Below, piece after piece: positions 1-7,961 of a stretch of DNA of 64,000 bases; within the stretch, counting starts at the first letter, position 1; every line of letters begins with the position of its first letter. The DNA lies in contig NZ_KI629782.1 of NCBI RefSeq assembly GCF_000503775.1, positions 1,356,045 through 1,420,044 of the forward strand, read 5' to 3'. A program made the position numbers and the translations under genes. Below the pieces are notes generated by a model that was not told the DNA's origin, did not search any database, and saw only the letters and a list, made by a program, of their open reading frames with translations. Source of the stretch: Brevibacillus panacihumi W25. GTDB taxonomy: Bacteria; Bacillota; Bacilli; Brevibacillales; Brevibacillaceae.

Positions 1-905
1 GGACGAGTCAGGATTTGTTGCAGGAACGCGTCCGCAATCACGTCTTTTACGATGATTTTGCCTGCTGCTTCTGCTTCTTTTTGCGCTTTGTCAGCGTCGC
101 CGCCTTCAGCCTTGATACGATCGTATTGTGCCCAGGTAAATACTTTGTCGCCGAATTCAGCTTCAGCCACTGCATAGCCCCAGCTTTTGAACGCACCCTC
201 GGTGAACTTCATGATGTTGCCCTTGTGTACCAGGGTAACGGATTTGCGGTTGTTGTCGATCGCGTAGTTGATCGCCGCGCGAACCAGACGCTCTGTACCG
301 TCTTTGGAAACAGGCTTGATCCCGATACCGGATGTTTCCGGGAAGCGGATTTTCTTTACGCCCATTTCGTTTTGCAGGAAGTCGATTACTTTTTTCACTT
401 CTGGAGTGCCTTCTGCCCACTCTACACCTGCGTAGATGTCTTCTGTGTTCTCACGGAAGATTACCATGTCAGTCAGTTCTGGGTGTTTTACAGGGGATGG
501 CACGCCATCGAAGTATTGAACAGGACGTACGCAAGCATACAGGTCCAGCTCTTGGCGCAGCGCTACGTTGATGGAGCGGATCCCACCGCCAACAGGTGTA
601 GTCAGAGGACCTTTGATCGCAATCAGGTATTCACGAACGGCAGTCAGTGTGTCTTCTGGCAGCCACTCATTGAATTGGTTGAAGGATTTTTCGCCGGCGA
701 ATACTTCGAACCAAGCGATTTTTTTCTCGCCTTTGTACGCTTTTTCTACAGCCGCATCGAGAACGCGAACAGACGCTTTCCAGATGTCAGGACCAGTACC
801 GTCACCCTCGATAAAAGGAATGATCGGATTGTTTGGAACTACCAATTTCCCGTTGTCTACGGTAATTTTTTCACCAGCAGTTGGTTGAGACAGGTTTTTA
901 AACAA
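1..905 (-). CDS. icd: NADP-dependent isocitrate dehydrogenase, C-terminus cut by window edge
   Basis: TCA-cycle enzyme converting isocitrate to 2-oxoglutarate and CO2 with reduction of NADP. The first 301 codons are visible; the reading frame runs off the left edge without a stop. Start is TTG at 905-903, six bases behind a GGAGGG ribosome binding site (912-917). The protein begins [16 protein letters not shown] and carries the family signatures [13 protein letters not shown] near residue 30, the isocitrate-binding [13 protein letters not shown] region and a [18 protein letters not shown] segment. It lies 143 bases downstream of citZ, the usual Bacillales citZ-icd(-mdh) order, so mdh probably follows outside the window. 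Identity is recalled from family knowledge and is firm. Confidence 0.95.
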   Translation of the reverse strand, partial: MFKNLSQPTAGEKITVDNGKLVVPNNPIIPFIEGDGTGPDIWKASVRVLDAAVEKAYKGEKKIAWFEVFAGEKSFNQFNEWLPEDTLTAVREYLIAIKGPLTTPVGGGIRSINVALRQELDLYACVRPVQYFDGVPSPVKHPELTDMVIFRENTEDIYAGVEWAEGTPEVKKVIDFLQNEMGVKKIRFPETSGIGIKPVSKDGTERLVRAAINYAIDNNRKSVTLVHKGNIMKFTEGAFKSWGYAVAEAEFGDKVFTWAQYDRIKAEGGDADKAQKEAEAAGKIIVKDVIADAFLQQILTR

Positions 906-953
906 TTGAATCCCTCCAATGGTAAGTATAAATGGAAATATTTCCAGACGTAG

Positions 954-983
954 GAGAACTACCACTTGGTTGTGGTAGTTCTC
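954..983 (-). other. Intercistronic 12-bp stem-loop between citZ and icd
   Basis: A perfect inverted repeat, GAGAACTACCAC / GTGGTAGTTCTC, with a six-base loop (966-971). No T-run follows it on the minus strand, so it is not a classical intrinsic terminator. It more likely modulates processing, stability or partial read-through of the citZ-icd message. The role is inferred; the structure is directly visible. Confidence 0.6.
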
Positions 984-1048
984 AAGCTTTCGCCATCAGG
1001 TGCAACAGAAAGCTGTACACCTGTCACCACGCTTAAGAATAGCATCAA

Positions 1049-2161
1049 TTAGCGTTGGTCGATTGGCACGTAATGCTGGTTGACCGGACCGATGTAGTCC
1101 GCACGTGGACGGATCAGGCGATTATTTTCATACTGTTCCATGATGTGCGCAGTCCAACCAGACATACGGCTGATCGCGAAAATAGGTGTAAACAGATCGA
1201 TTTCCAGTCCCAGAGAGATGTAGACGGATGCGGAGTAGAAGTCGACGTTTGGCTTCAAGCCTTTTTCGCCTGTCACCATGTCATCGATTTTTACGGACAT
1301 CTCGTACAGCTCAGGACGGCCGATTTGTGCAGTCAGCGCTTTGGACATTTGTTTGAGCCATTTTGCACGCGGGTCGCCATCTTTGTAGACGCGGTGGCCG
1401 AAGCCCATGATTTTTTCTTTGTTGTCCAGTTTGTTGCGTACATAGCCTTCTACTTTGTCCATAGAACCGATTTCAGTCAGCATAGCGGCAACCGCTTCGT
1501 TGGCTCCTCCATGCAGCGGGCCTTTCAGCGTGCCGATGGCAGATACGATACCGGAGTAGATATCTGTCAGCGTGGCAACGGTTACACGGGCAGCGAAGGT
1601 AGATGCGTTGAACTCATGGTCTGCATGCAGGATCAAAGCTACGTTGAACGCCTTGACGGCTGTCTCGGTAGGCTCTTCCCCATTGAGCATGTAGAGGAAA
1701 TTCTCAGCGATGGTGTAATTCGTTTTTGGTGCGACTGGTTCCAGGCCTTTGCGCAGACGAGCGAATGCCGCGATCAGAGTAGGCGTTTGCGCCATCAGGC
1801 GAATCGCCTTGCGATAGTTGGCTTCAGGAGTCATATCTTGCGCTTCTTGGTCGTAGAGAGCTAGCGAAGAGACAGCTGTGCGCAATGCGGCCATCGGGTG
1901 AACGCCTTTTGGATAGTTGCGGATGCTGTCCAGAACTTGCGCAGGTACAGCCGCATTTTCACCCAATTGCTTTTTCAACGTTTCCAGCTGATCACGCTTC
2001 GGTAGCGCTCCATGCCAGAGTAGGTAGACAACCTCTTCAAAAGTTGCGTGCTCCGCCAATTCGTCGATGTTGATCCCGCCGTAGCAGAGAACGCCATCAA
2101 CGATGGAACAGATAGAAGATTGTGCGGCAACGACGCCTTCCAGTCCACGGGTAGCTGTCAT
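1049..2161 (-). CDS. citZ: Citrate synthase
   Basis: Condenses acetyl-CoA and oxaloacetate to citrate. The 370-residue length is normal for the Bacillus-type (type II, short) citrate synthases. Catalytic elements are all present: GPLHGGANE at about 214-222 (His217), MGFGHRVYKDGDPR at 252-265 (His256) and PNVDFYSA at 304-311 (Asp307). Start ATG at 2161 is preceded by AAGGAGAGGG. It is the first gene of a citZ-icd unit with its own promoter about 255 bases upstream. Certain assignment; the symbol citZ rather than citA is chosen from its linkage to icd. Confidence 0.97.
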   Translation of the reverse strand: MTATRGLEGVVAAQSSICSIVDGVLCYGGINIDELAEHATFEEVVYLLWHGALPKRDQLETLKKQLGENAAVPAQVLDSIRNYPKGVHPMAALRTAVSSLALYDQEAQDMTPEANYRKAIRLMAQTPTLIAAFARLRKGLEPVAPKTNYTIAENFLYMLNGEEPTETAVKAFNVALILHADHEFNASTFAARVTVATLTDIYSGIVSAIGTLKGPLHGGANEAVAAMLTEIGSMDKVEGYVRNKLDNKEKIMGFGHRVYKDGDPRAKWLKQMSKALTAQIGRPELYEMSVKIDDMVTGEKGLKPNVDFYSASVYISLGLEIDLFTPIFAISRMSGWTAHIMEQYENNRLIRPRADYIGPVNQHYVPIDQR

Positions 2162-2416
2162 AGAATTCCCTCTCCTTTTCCACTCGAGTAGTTGATCTCT
2201 TCAGGCCTCGCTTGTCCCGATGACCGGTAAAACAGCCTGAAACAGTTCTATGAAATTGTAAGCAGCGGTTTCTTTCACCCACCACTCTTGTCTGGGAATG
2301 TATTCCACGCAAATCCTTGCCTCTCGCTGTGTGTCTGCTGGCAAGGGAAAAGATGACCAGATGGCAACGTTCCACTTTCGCATGGCGGGGTAAAGAATCC
2401 ACCTTAATTCGACCCA

Positions 2417-2445
2417 ATTATAAAAGATTATTGCGATTTTGTGAA
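2417..2445 (-). promoter_or_regulatory. Predicted sigma-A promoter of citZ
   Basis: On the minus strand TTCACA (2445-2440) lies 17 bases before TATAAT (2422-2417), pointing at citZ. Transcription would start near 2410 and leave a leader of about 250 nt (2162-2410) in which I see no recognisable riboswitch or terminator. The rest of the 2162-2580 gap contains only this promoter and the divergent ytvI promoter. Confidence 0.6.
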
Positions 2446-2503
2446 TAAGGTAAGCGAAAAAATGTTTCAAAGGATGAAACTTGGTTTTGTTTTTCTGCGT
2501 ATC

Positions 2504-2532
2504 TTGCTCGGCCTATCCGCATGTTGCATAAT
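2504..2532 (+). promoter_or_regulatory. Predicted sigma-A promoter of ytvI
   Basis: TTGCTC (2504-2509) and CATAAT (2527-2532) are separated by 17 bases and face ytvI, whose TTG start is at 2581. It is divergent from the citZ promoter. Confidence 0.5.
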
Positions 2533-2580
2533 AGAAAGACGTACATACTTTCAACATTTCGGTCAGAGAGGAGAGCTCAT

Positions 2581-3714
2581 TTGAATCGGGAAAACTGGGT
2601 GGAACGCTTGTTTCAGATCATTCGTTTCTTATGGGTTTGCTTGCTTGTCTATGCAACATATTGGATTATTTCGTTCGGAACACCCTTACTTTACCCATTT
2701 CTCATTGCCTTAATCATTGCCCTCCTGATTAATCGGCCCGTTACATTCATGAGCACCAAGTTTCGCTTTCCCCGGTGGCTGTCCGTTCTTCTCGCCTTGC
2801 TGGTACTGGTGCTTGTGGTGGCGGGGGTCGCGACGGTGATCATCACGCAGACGGTCTCCGAAATCAACGATCTCTCAAAAATGCTGCCCGGCTTCGCAAC
2901 AGAATTGGGAACCTACTTGCAACGCACGATTTCACAAGACTTTCTGATGGGCTTATACGATCAGATACAATGGATGTACGCCCACTTGGACCCGGAATCC
3001 AAGGATAAAATCGACAGTACTGTTCAAAGCGGGATTACATCCATCACCCAAACCGGGCAGGATCTGATGATTCGCTTCCTCAACGGTCTGAAGAACTTCT
3101 TGCTCTCGCTGCCCAATATGGCAACCGTGTCTGTCATCTCATTGATCGGCGCCTTCTTTATCTCCAAAGACTTCTATCTTTGGAAGATACGTTTTCGCCG
3201 GTTGCTGCCCAATGGCGTAAACAGCCGTGTCGATCAGGTGTTGAACGATCTGAAGGGAGCCTTGGTCGGGTTTATCAAAGCTCAGCTAACCTTGATCTCG
3301 CTCACGGCAGCGATCGTCATCATCGGTCTGTTGGTCCTGGGCGTTGACTACGCGATTACCATCGGCTTGCTCACAGGGCTGGTTGACCTCTTGCCATACC
3401 TGGGGACCGGAACCGTCTTTGTCCCTTGGATCATCTACTTGTTCTTCAAGGGCAACTACAGTCTCGTCATTGGATTGTCGATTTTGTACGGGGTCGTCCT
3501 TATTTTCCGTCAGGTGATCGAGCCAAAGGTCGTCGCAGAAAACGTCGGTCTCGATCCTCTCTTGACGCTTGTCGCACTGTTCGTCGGGCTGCAGCTGTTC
3601 GGATTCCTGGGATTGATCATCGGCCCCGTCGCGCTGGTTCTGATCAATGCCTTGATCAAAGCAGATGTTTTTTCAGATGTATGGCAATACATCAAGATAG
3701 GCCGTTTTATGTAA
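2581..3714 (+). CDS. ytvI: Sporulation-type integral membrane protein YtvI (AI-2E transporter family)
   Basis: A 377-residue polytopic membrane protein of the AI-2E/PerM family; Bacillus YtvI is grouped with sporulation membrane proteins, but its transported substrate is unknown. Hydrophobic hairpins occur at about 15-60 and 65-95, followed by a soluble stretch (100-190) and a C-terminal membrane half containing LLVLGVDYAITIGLLTGL and DLLPYLGTGTVFVPW, typical of the family. The frame is open from an ATG at 2521, but that ATG overlaps the -10 box, so I place the start at TTG 2581 behind AGAGAGGAGAG. It stands divergently from citZ as in Bacillus. Confidence 0.85.
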   Translation: MNRENWVERLFQIIRFLWVCLLVYATYWIISFGTPLLYPFLIALIIALLINRPVTFMSTKFRFPRWLSVLLALLVLVLVVAGVATVIITQTVSEINDLSKMLPGFATELGTYLQRTISQDFLMGLYDQIQWMYAHLDPESKDKIDSTVQSGITSITQTGQDLMIRFLNGLKNFLLSLPNMATVSVISLIGAFFISKDFYLWKIRFRRLLPNGVNSRVDQVLNDLKGALVGFIKAQLTLISLTAAIVIIGLLVLGVDYAITIGLLTGLVDLLPYLGTGTVFVPWIIYLFFKGNYSLVIGLSILYGVVLIFRQVIEPKVVAENVGLDPLLTLVALFVGLQLFGFLGLIIGPVALVLINALIKADVFSDVWQYIKIGRFM

Positions 3715-3767
3715 AAAACCGCTGGTCCAACGCTTGATTCCAGGCGAAGGCTAACGGTTTTTTCCTT
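3711..3767. terminator. Likely bidirectional terminator between ytvI and fxsA
   Basis: AAAAAACCG at the left edge and CGGTTTTTT at the right edge close an imperfect stem between the convergent ytvI and fxsA genes. The outer stem pairs well and the interior is loose, so strength is uncertain. Confidence 0.45.
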
Positions 3768-3769
3768 TA

Positions 3770-4168
3770 TTATCGGCGAAAGAAAAGCTGGATGCGGCCA
3801 GAGGATACCAATCTCCACAGCCACAGCTTCAACAGATGGCGCACGATCATGCGCGTATAGGGGATGAGCAGGATCAGTCCGATGACGTCGCTGAAAAAGC
3901 CTGGTGCCATCAGCAGGATGCCGCCCACAAGGACCAAAAACCCGTCGATCAGCGTCTCCGTCGGCATTTGACCGCGGGAGAGCTGAAGCTGTACAAGCCG
4001 AAATACCTGCAATCCCTGCTGTTTGGCGAGCCATGCTCCCACTACGCCTGTCAAAATAACCAGCGCTACGGTAGTCCAGCCCCCGATGACCTTCCCTACT
4101 GCAATCAATCCCCATAATTCAATAGCGGGTACCACGATGAACAGGACGATGAGGATGCGAAACATCAT
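3770..4168 (-). CDS. fxsA: FxsA-family membrane protein
   Basis: A protein of about 132 residues with the FxsA/YtzA layout: an N-terminal segment (RILIVLFIVVPAIELWGLI), the GWTTVALVILTGVVGAWLAKQQG helix and the diagnostic LLMAPGFFSDVIGLILLIP segment near 85-105. In E. coli FxsA overexpression relieves phage T7 F exclusion; its normal function is unknown. An in-frame ATG at 4174 abuts the GGAGGGG, so ATG 4168 (eight bases after AGGAGG) is the better start. It sits convergent to ytvI, in the conserved Bacillales order with pyk and ytvI. Confidence 0.85.
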   Translation of the reverse strand: MMFRILIVLFIVVPAIELWGLIAVGKVIGGWTTVALVILTGVVGAWLAKQQGLQVFRLVQLQLSRGQMPTETLIDGFLVLVGGILLMAPGFFSDVIGLILLIPYTRMIVRHLLKLWLWRLVSSGRIQLFFRR

Positions 4169-4187
4169 CGACATCCCCTCCTTTTCC

Positions 4188-4622
4188 TTAGAGTTGCTCT
4201 CCCTTATGCTGAGCTTCCAGCCAAGCGTATACCTCCGGCTCGGTTTTGGAGAGTCGGATCGGTCTCAAGTCGGTCGTAGTGAAGACGTGCATGGTTTTGC
4301 CTGTGACCAGCAATTCTTCGTCAGGCAACCGAACGATTTCATAAGCAAATGTAAGCCGAAGCGGACTAATCAGTTCTACATGTGTACGAATCTCGACAAC
4401 GTCATCGTACTTTGCAGGCTTTTTATAGGAAATGCTGGCGTCCGTCAATGGCAGCAGCACGCCTTTCTCTTCAAGCTGCCGATAGCTAAGTCCTGCCGCT
4501 CGAATCAATTCGGTACGCCCTACTTCAAACCAGTTCAAGTAATTGGTATGGTAGACGACACTCATCTGATCAGTCTCTCCGTAGCGCACACGCAACGAAT
4601 GGGTATGGATGATTGGACTCAT
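4188..4622 (-). CDS. YbgC/FadM-type acyl-CoA thioesterase (hot-dog fold)
   Basis: The 144-residue protein shows the 4-hydroxybenzoyl-CoA thioesterase-like signature RYGETDQMSVVYHTNYLNWFE near residues 13-33, including the catalytic Asp and the Tyr-His pair. It probably hydrolyses an acyl-CoA; the substrate cannot be read from sequence. ATG start at 4622 follows AAAGGGG by eight bases. It lies 14 bases upstream of fxsA on the same strand, so the two are probably co-transcribed. Family certain, specificity unknown. Confidence 0.85.
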   Translation of the reverse strand: MSPIIHTHSLRVRYGETDQMSVVYHTNYLNWFEVGRTELIRAAGLSYRQLEEKGVLLPLTDASISYKKPAKYDDVVEIRTHVELISPLRLTFAYEIVRLPDEELLVTGKTMHVFTTTDLRPIRLSKTEPEVYAWLEAQHKGEQL

Positions 4623-4695
4623 CTGATTCGCCCCTTTCTCTCTATATCTTCATTTTACCATAGCGTCCTATTCTCAATCACCTGTGTCCTTTTTA

Positions 4696-4948
4696 TTGGA
4701 GGTCCACGGACTGTAGTGGTGGGGAGGAAAATGGGGAAAACGCTCCACGCGGGTTGGGATCTTTGCCGGGTGCAGCACTGGCCGGCTCCACTCCAAAGGC
4801 GGAACCGCGTCCAAAAGCAGCCGATTCGAAGAAGCGGATTCAGGGTTGGACGCTGAGGGCGGGTTCCGCCTTTTCCGTTGCGCCTGGGTTAAGATCCCAA
4901 ATGCCTGGCGCTTATTTCCCCATTTTCCTCACCAGCTTTCACTGGTCC
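4696..4948. repeat. Dispersed hairpin repeat, copy 1
   Basis: A 250-bp imperfect inverted repeat that folds into one long rod. Paired blocks seen directly: GAGGAAAATGGGGAAA / TTTCCCCATTTTCCTC (outer), GGGATCTT / AAGATCCC, AAAGGCGGAACC / GGTTCCGCCTTT, and GCGTCCAA / TTGGACGC (inner), around an apex near GCAGCCGATTCGAAGAAGCG. Two more copies are at 20895-21142 and 47443-49652, and paired bases differ between copies in a compensatory way. No ORF of substance lies within. It occupies the left part of the gene-free 4623-5346 interval. Confidence 0.85.
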
Positions 4949-5041
4949 CCCTGCTTTTCTTTTGGGCTTCGGTGGTGCGTTCAAGCGTTTGGAGATAAGT
5001 TCGAGGATATCGCTCTGGGTTTTCAGCTTGTTGAAACCCTA

Positions 5042-5260
5042 CTGTTTCGGAGGAGAAGCATGTTTCCAGACGAGCGACTAGCGGAGTCCAGCCTAGCGGA
5101 ACAGCGAAGCCCGGGGAAACAGAAGCGCAACCTATGAGGTAACCCCAGAGCTGCGCGCCGTTTTGCGCTTCCCCAGGGATCGCTGTGGAGCGGACAGTCT
5201 CACATCCTTGCAGGACGCAGACCGGAGCGTAGATCGGAAACATGCTTCTCCCCACTACAG
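5042..5260. repeat. Second, unrelated long inverted-repeat element
   Basis: Arms GGAGAAGCATGTTTCC (5052-5067) and GGAAACATGCTTCTCC (5236-5251) are perfect complements, extended outward by CTGT/ACAG. Internal blocks such as GAAGCGCAA and TTGCGCTTC, and CCCGGGGAA with TTCCCCAGGG, also pair. Only one copy is present in the window, so its repeat status is an inference from the rod-like design. No coding potential seen. Confidence 0.6.
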
Positions 5261-5279
5261 CTACATTCTAGACACACAT

Positions 5280-5307
5280 AAACCCAGTACCTATTGGCAC
5301 TGGGTTT
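5280..5307 (-). terminator. Possible terminator of the nrdJ gene
   Basis: AAACCCAGT / ACTGGGTTT form a perfect 9-bp stem with a ten-base loop, 40 bases beyond the nrdJ stop. On the minus strand the following run is only TTTATGTGTG, so it is a weak intrinsic terminator at best. Confidence 0.45.
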
Positions 5308-5346
5308 ACGATCTACAGATATATAATATGGATGGACTAGCTATTA

Positions 5347-7608
5347 TTAACGAATCGGGCAAGCTCCGCCTTCGCAGGATTCTGCCGTAGACAGATCAGC
5401 CTCTCCGCCGTTTTCGTACTGTTGCAGGATCGCAGGATCAAAAGGCTTCATGGAAGCTTTCAACTGCTCGTACTGCTCCTTCGTGCATTCTTCGTACGGA
5501 GCGAGCTGATAGTTTCCGCCATCCAGCTGCAGGAAGGAAACCCCTACAAATTGATCCCAGTTGGCGTATACGATTTCCTCGACTTCGCCCCATTCTTCGT
5601 TGCGCACGGTAATGGTGTTGGAAGAGTTGTGCTCCGTATACTCCTGTTGGAAGCGGAAGTAGGTATCAAACTGGCGCTTTGCGCTTACCTCGTTTTTGGT
5701 TTCTTTGGCTCCGGACGCTACCGGGAAGTCAATCACCAGCGTTCTCGCGTTGGCCATCCGCTCCTCGAAGGTGTCGCCTGGAGTCCCGACCTCTGGGTTA
5801 ATTGTCCAGCCCAGAGCTTGTACCGCTTTAGCCAACGGATCCTGCGCGTTGATGCGAATGCGGCGGATGTAGTATGGCGAATGGGACCAGTGCAGTCCGC
5901 TGGATACTCCTCCAGCAACCTGGGAAAGCGTCCCTTCCGGCTTCACAGTCGTTACCAGCAGTGGAGAATTGACGCGCAGCTCGTACGCGTAGCGGTCTGC
6001 TTCGTCGCGGGCTGCATCGCCCAGCAGGCGCAAAAGCTCCAGCTCTTGTGCTTCGGAATAGCCCAATGTAGCGAGGGCATCCTTCACCCCTGTCAACGAA
6101 GTGCCGAGCAGACGGTCGCGCTGTTGCACGGTATCCCAGTGCGGCAATTCCAGTGTCACCAGTGTCATCCGCAGTCCGGCACGCGCCGATTTGCGCTGTG
6201 CTTCAAGCAGACCGTCCAGATCCAGGTAGTGAGAGCCGTCCGGGCTTTTCTTGACGAATTCCACCAGGTTGACGGTAGTCAGGTTGCAGACGCCATAAGA
6301 GTCGAGCAGGATCTCTGCGCAAGGGTTCAAGCCTTCCGCATTGGGACGGCGGCGGTTGGCCTCTTCGAGATTGATGAAACCAGGCTCGCCCTCCAATTGC
6401 ATCAAGGTAAATACCAGATGCAGGAACTCTCTAGTCGGCTGCTTCATGAAAGCGATGGAGTTGTTGGACATGCGGCGGTGGTCCAGACCGAAACGGCCAT
6501 CGCCTACTTTTTGAATGCTGTCAAACCAGACCGGCTTGTTTTCTCCCAGCAACTCTCCTACACGACGGTGGTGGGCGATCTGCTCGTCCGTCCAGAAGCC
6601 GTTGATTCCGTATTTCGCCATCATGCACTCATAGTCGTCATGGTCAAACAGGAAAATCTCCGCAGTCCGGCGAACACCGCCTACCACGACGTTGGCTCCG
6701 ATCAGATTGCCGATGTCCAGGATATGTATCGGACGGACTTTGCCATACCCCTTCTCGTCGCATGCGATCGGGGCCAGATGCGGATCAATCTGGTTTTTGA
6801 GCACTTTGTCAATGCCTTCAAACATCTCGCGCAGCGGCTCATGCCCACTCGCTGTGCCGCCGAAGCGCATCAAACGCTCTCCTTTTGGACGCACGCTATT
6901 ATAGGAAATCTTTACGGTATGGATGTGCTCGTACTGTTTCTCGGTCAGGATTTGCAAATACAGACGCAGTGATTCTACCCAACCTTCCTTGCTGTCTCCG
7001 ACGTAAATTTTGGCAAAGCCATTGTCCAGCACATTCAGCTCGGAACGCTCAAGGCGCTGATGCTTCGGCAAAGGCTTGTACTCGGAGGAAAGCAGGGTGA
7101 CATTGGTGCGGATCGGGTCAAGGCCCCGAGCCATTTCCTTGGTGCATTTGAAGCCGACGCCTGTTCCTACCAACAGCAAATAAAACAGGTCTCCCAGGTC
7201 ATCCCAGGATTTGATGTTCAAAAATGAGCAGTTGAAGTTCGCCAACGGATACAGATCGGCGACGCCATTCTCCGCTCCGCCTACCCACAGTGTGCGGCCA
7301 GACAGGAACTGGCGCAGATTGAACATGTTGTCGAACAGTCCTTCTGCTTCTTCCTCCAGCTTGCGAATATCTGGATACAATCCGATCTTCTTCAGGTGTT
7401 GATAGGCAAGCTTGATATTGTAATCCACCGAACGACGACAAGTTTCCTTCCAAGTCTCTCTTCTGCCCTTTTCCGGAATAAAGCGAGAATAAGTGCGGTA
7501 GTAAACAAATTGTCCCAACGGGCTCATATGAGAGGGAAAATCTGGGTATTTCGCTAAAAAATCATCCCCTAGAAAACGAGTTGGGGTAATCGTCTCAGTG
7601 GCTAGCAT
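5347..7608 (-). CDS. nrdJ: Adenosylcobalamin-dependent ribonucleoside-triphosphate reductase (class II, monomeric)
   Basis: Reduces ribonucleoside triphosphates to deoxyribonucleotides using a B12-derived radical, independent of oxygen. The 753-residue protein matches the Lactobacillus leichmannii-type RTPR. Key residues by alignment from memory: Cys127 (NFNCSFLNI) and Cys441 as the redox pair, Cys430 in [17 protein letters not shown] as the radical cysteine with Glu432, and a C-terminal [10 protein letters not shown] tail (Cys745, Cys750) that re-reduces the active site. ATG 7608 is chosen because AAGGAGG lies seven bases upstream; an in-frame ATG at 7680 would put the start inside an NrdR box. 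It interrupts the conserved fxsA-pyk order and is likely repressed by NrdR. Confidence 0.93.
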   Translation of the reverse strand: MLATETITPTRFLGDDFLAKYPDFPSHMSPLGQFVYYRTYSRFIPEKGRRETWKETCRRSVDYNIKLAYQHLKKIGLYPDIRKLEEEAEGLFDNMFNLRQFLSGRTLWVGGAENGVADLYPLANFNCSFLNIKSWDDLGDLFYLLLVGTGVGFKCTKEMARGLDPIRTNVTLLSSEYKPLPKHQRLERSELNVLDNGFAKIYVGDSKEGWVESLRLYLQILTEKQYEHIHTVKISYNSVRPKGERLMRFGGTASGHEPLREMFEGIDKVLKNQIDPHLAPIACDEKGYGKVRPIHILDIGNLIGANVVVGGVRRTAEIFLFDHDDYECMMAKYGINGFWTDEQIAHHRRVGELLGENKPVWFDSIQKVGDGRFGLDHRRMSNNSIAFMKQPTREFLHLVFTLMQLEGEPGFINLEEANRRRPNAEGLNPCAEILLDSYGVCNLTTVNLVEFVKKSPDGSHYLDLDGLLEAQRKSARAGLRMTLVTLELPHWDTVQQRDRLLGTSLTGVKDALATLGYSEAQELELLRLLGDAARDEADRYAYELRVNSPLLVTTVKPEGTLSQVAGGVSSGLHWSHSPYYIRRIRINAQDPLAKAVQALGWTINPEVGTPGDTFEERMANARTLVIDFPVASGAKETKNEVSAKRQFDTYFRFQQEYTEHNSSNTITVRNEEWGEVEEIVYANWDQFVGVSFLQLDGGNYQLAPYEECTKEQYEQLKASMKPFDPAILQQYENGGEADLSTAESCEGGACPIR

Positions 7609-7673
7609 ATCGGTTCCTCCTTCAAATCTATCTACTCTAGTTAACCCTTTTTCCCCGAAAAACTCAATAGCTT

Positions 7674-7721
7674 TCCCCATATATAGTGCGAAATAATTTT
7701 CGACAACACTATATGTTGTGT
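7674..7721 (-). promoter_or_regulatory. Two NrdR boxes in the nrdJ promoter
   Basis: Two 16-bp sites resemble the NrdR consensus ACACWATATATWGTGT: TCCCCATATATAGTGC at 7674-7689 and ACACTATATGTTGTGT at 7706-7721. Their centres are 32 bp apart, about three helical turns, the usual arrangement for the NrdR-ATP-cone repressor. On the minus strand TTGTCA...TACACA and TTGTCG...TATATG are candidate promoter elements overlapping them. The box match is direct observation; regulation is inferred. Confidence 0.8.
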
Positions 7722-7899
7722 ATCAAACAAAAAAGTGCTTGACAAGAATTCAGGCATTTATGCCTAGTTTCGTTTTTGGACAAGCGAAGAGTTACCGAAC
7801 GATTTTACCAGATCGCTCTCCTGAAAGCATCGGCTAAAACACCTCGTTAGACCCTGGAAAGTAATGGCGTTTTCTGTCGAATCAGTCTTCACAACGCAT
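7722..7899. other. Intergenic stretch between nrdJ and pyk without a gene
   Basis: No convincing ORF. It holds a small palindrome AGGCATTTATGCCT (7752-7765) just upstream of the nrdJ promoter elements. I looked for the cobalamin-riboswitch B12 box that would be plausible before a B12-dependent enzyme and did not find one. Confidence 0.5.
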
Positions 7900-7928
7900 A
7901 AAAAAGAGGATGAACCAATGTCATCCTC
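7900..7928 (-). terminator. Intrinsic terminator of the pfkA-pyk operon
   Basis: On the minus strand the perfect 8-bp stem GAGGATGA / TCATCCTC with a seven-base loop is followed directly by TTTTTT. It lies 33 bases beyond the pyk stop. Confidence 0.9.
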
Positions 7929-7961
7929 CTTGTCTTCCGGATGAAAAATAATACTTTTTAC

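Noticed and set aside
15-953. 312-codon open frame on the + strand opposite icd
   Set aside because: Antisense shadow: composition is Cys/Phe-rich with no family match, while the minus strand encodes a clear isocitrate dehydrogenase.
2410-2460. CcpC-type ATAA-N7-TTAT site near the citZ promoter
   Set aside because: The ATAA and TTAT pieces occur but with wrong spacing (4 and 13 bases).
2201-2470. 89-codon frame in the citZ leader
   Set aside because: It starts upstream of the predicted transcription start, has no ribosome site, and looks like random sequence.
4023-4856. 277-codon + strand frame running over fxsA, the thioesterase and repeat copy 1
   Set aside because: Spans two minus-strand genes and a non-coding repeat; no start signal or domain.
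5422-6972. 516-codon open frame opposite nrdJ
   Set aside because: Shadow of a well-identified gene; no ribosome site and no recognisable domains.
7609-7960. Cobalamin riboswitch before nrdJ
   Set aside because: No B12 box (GCCACTG) or matching fold; the region is explained by NrdR boxes, promoter and the pyk terminator.
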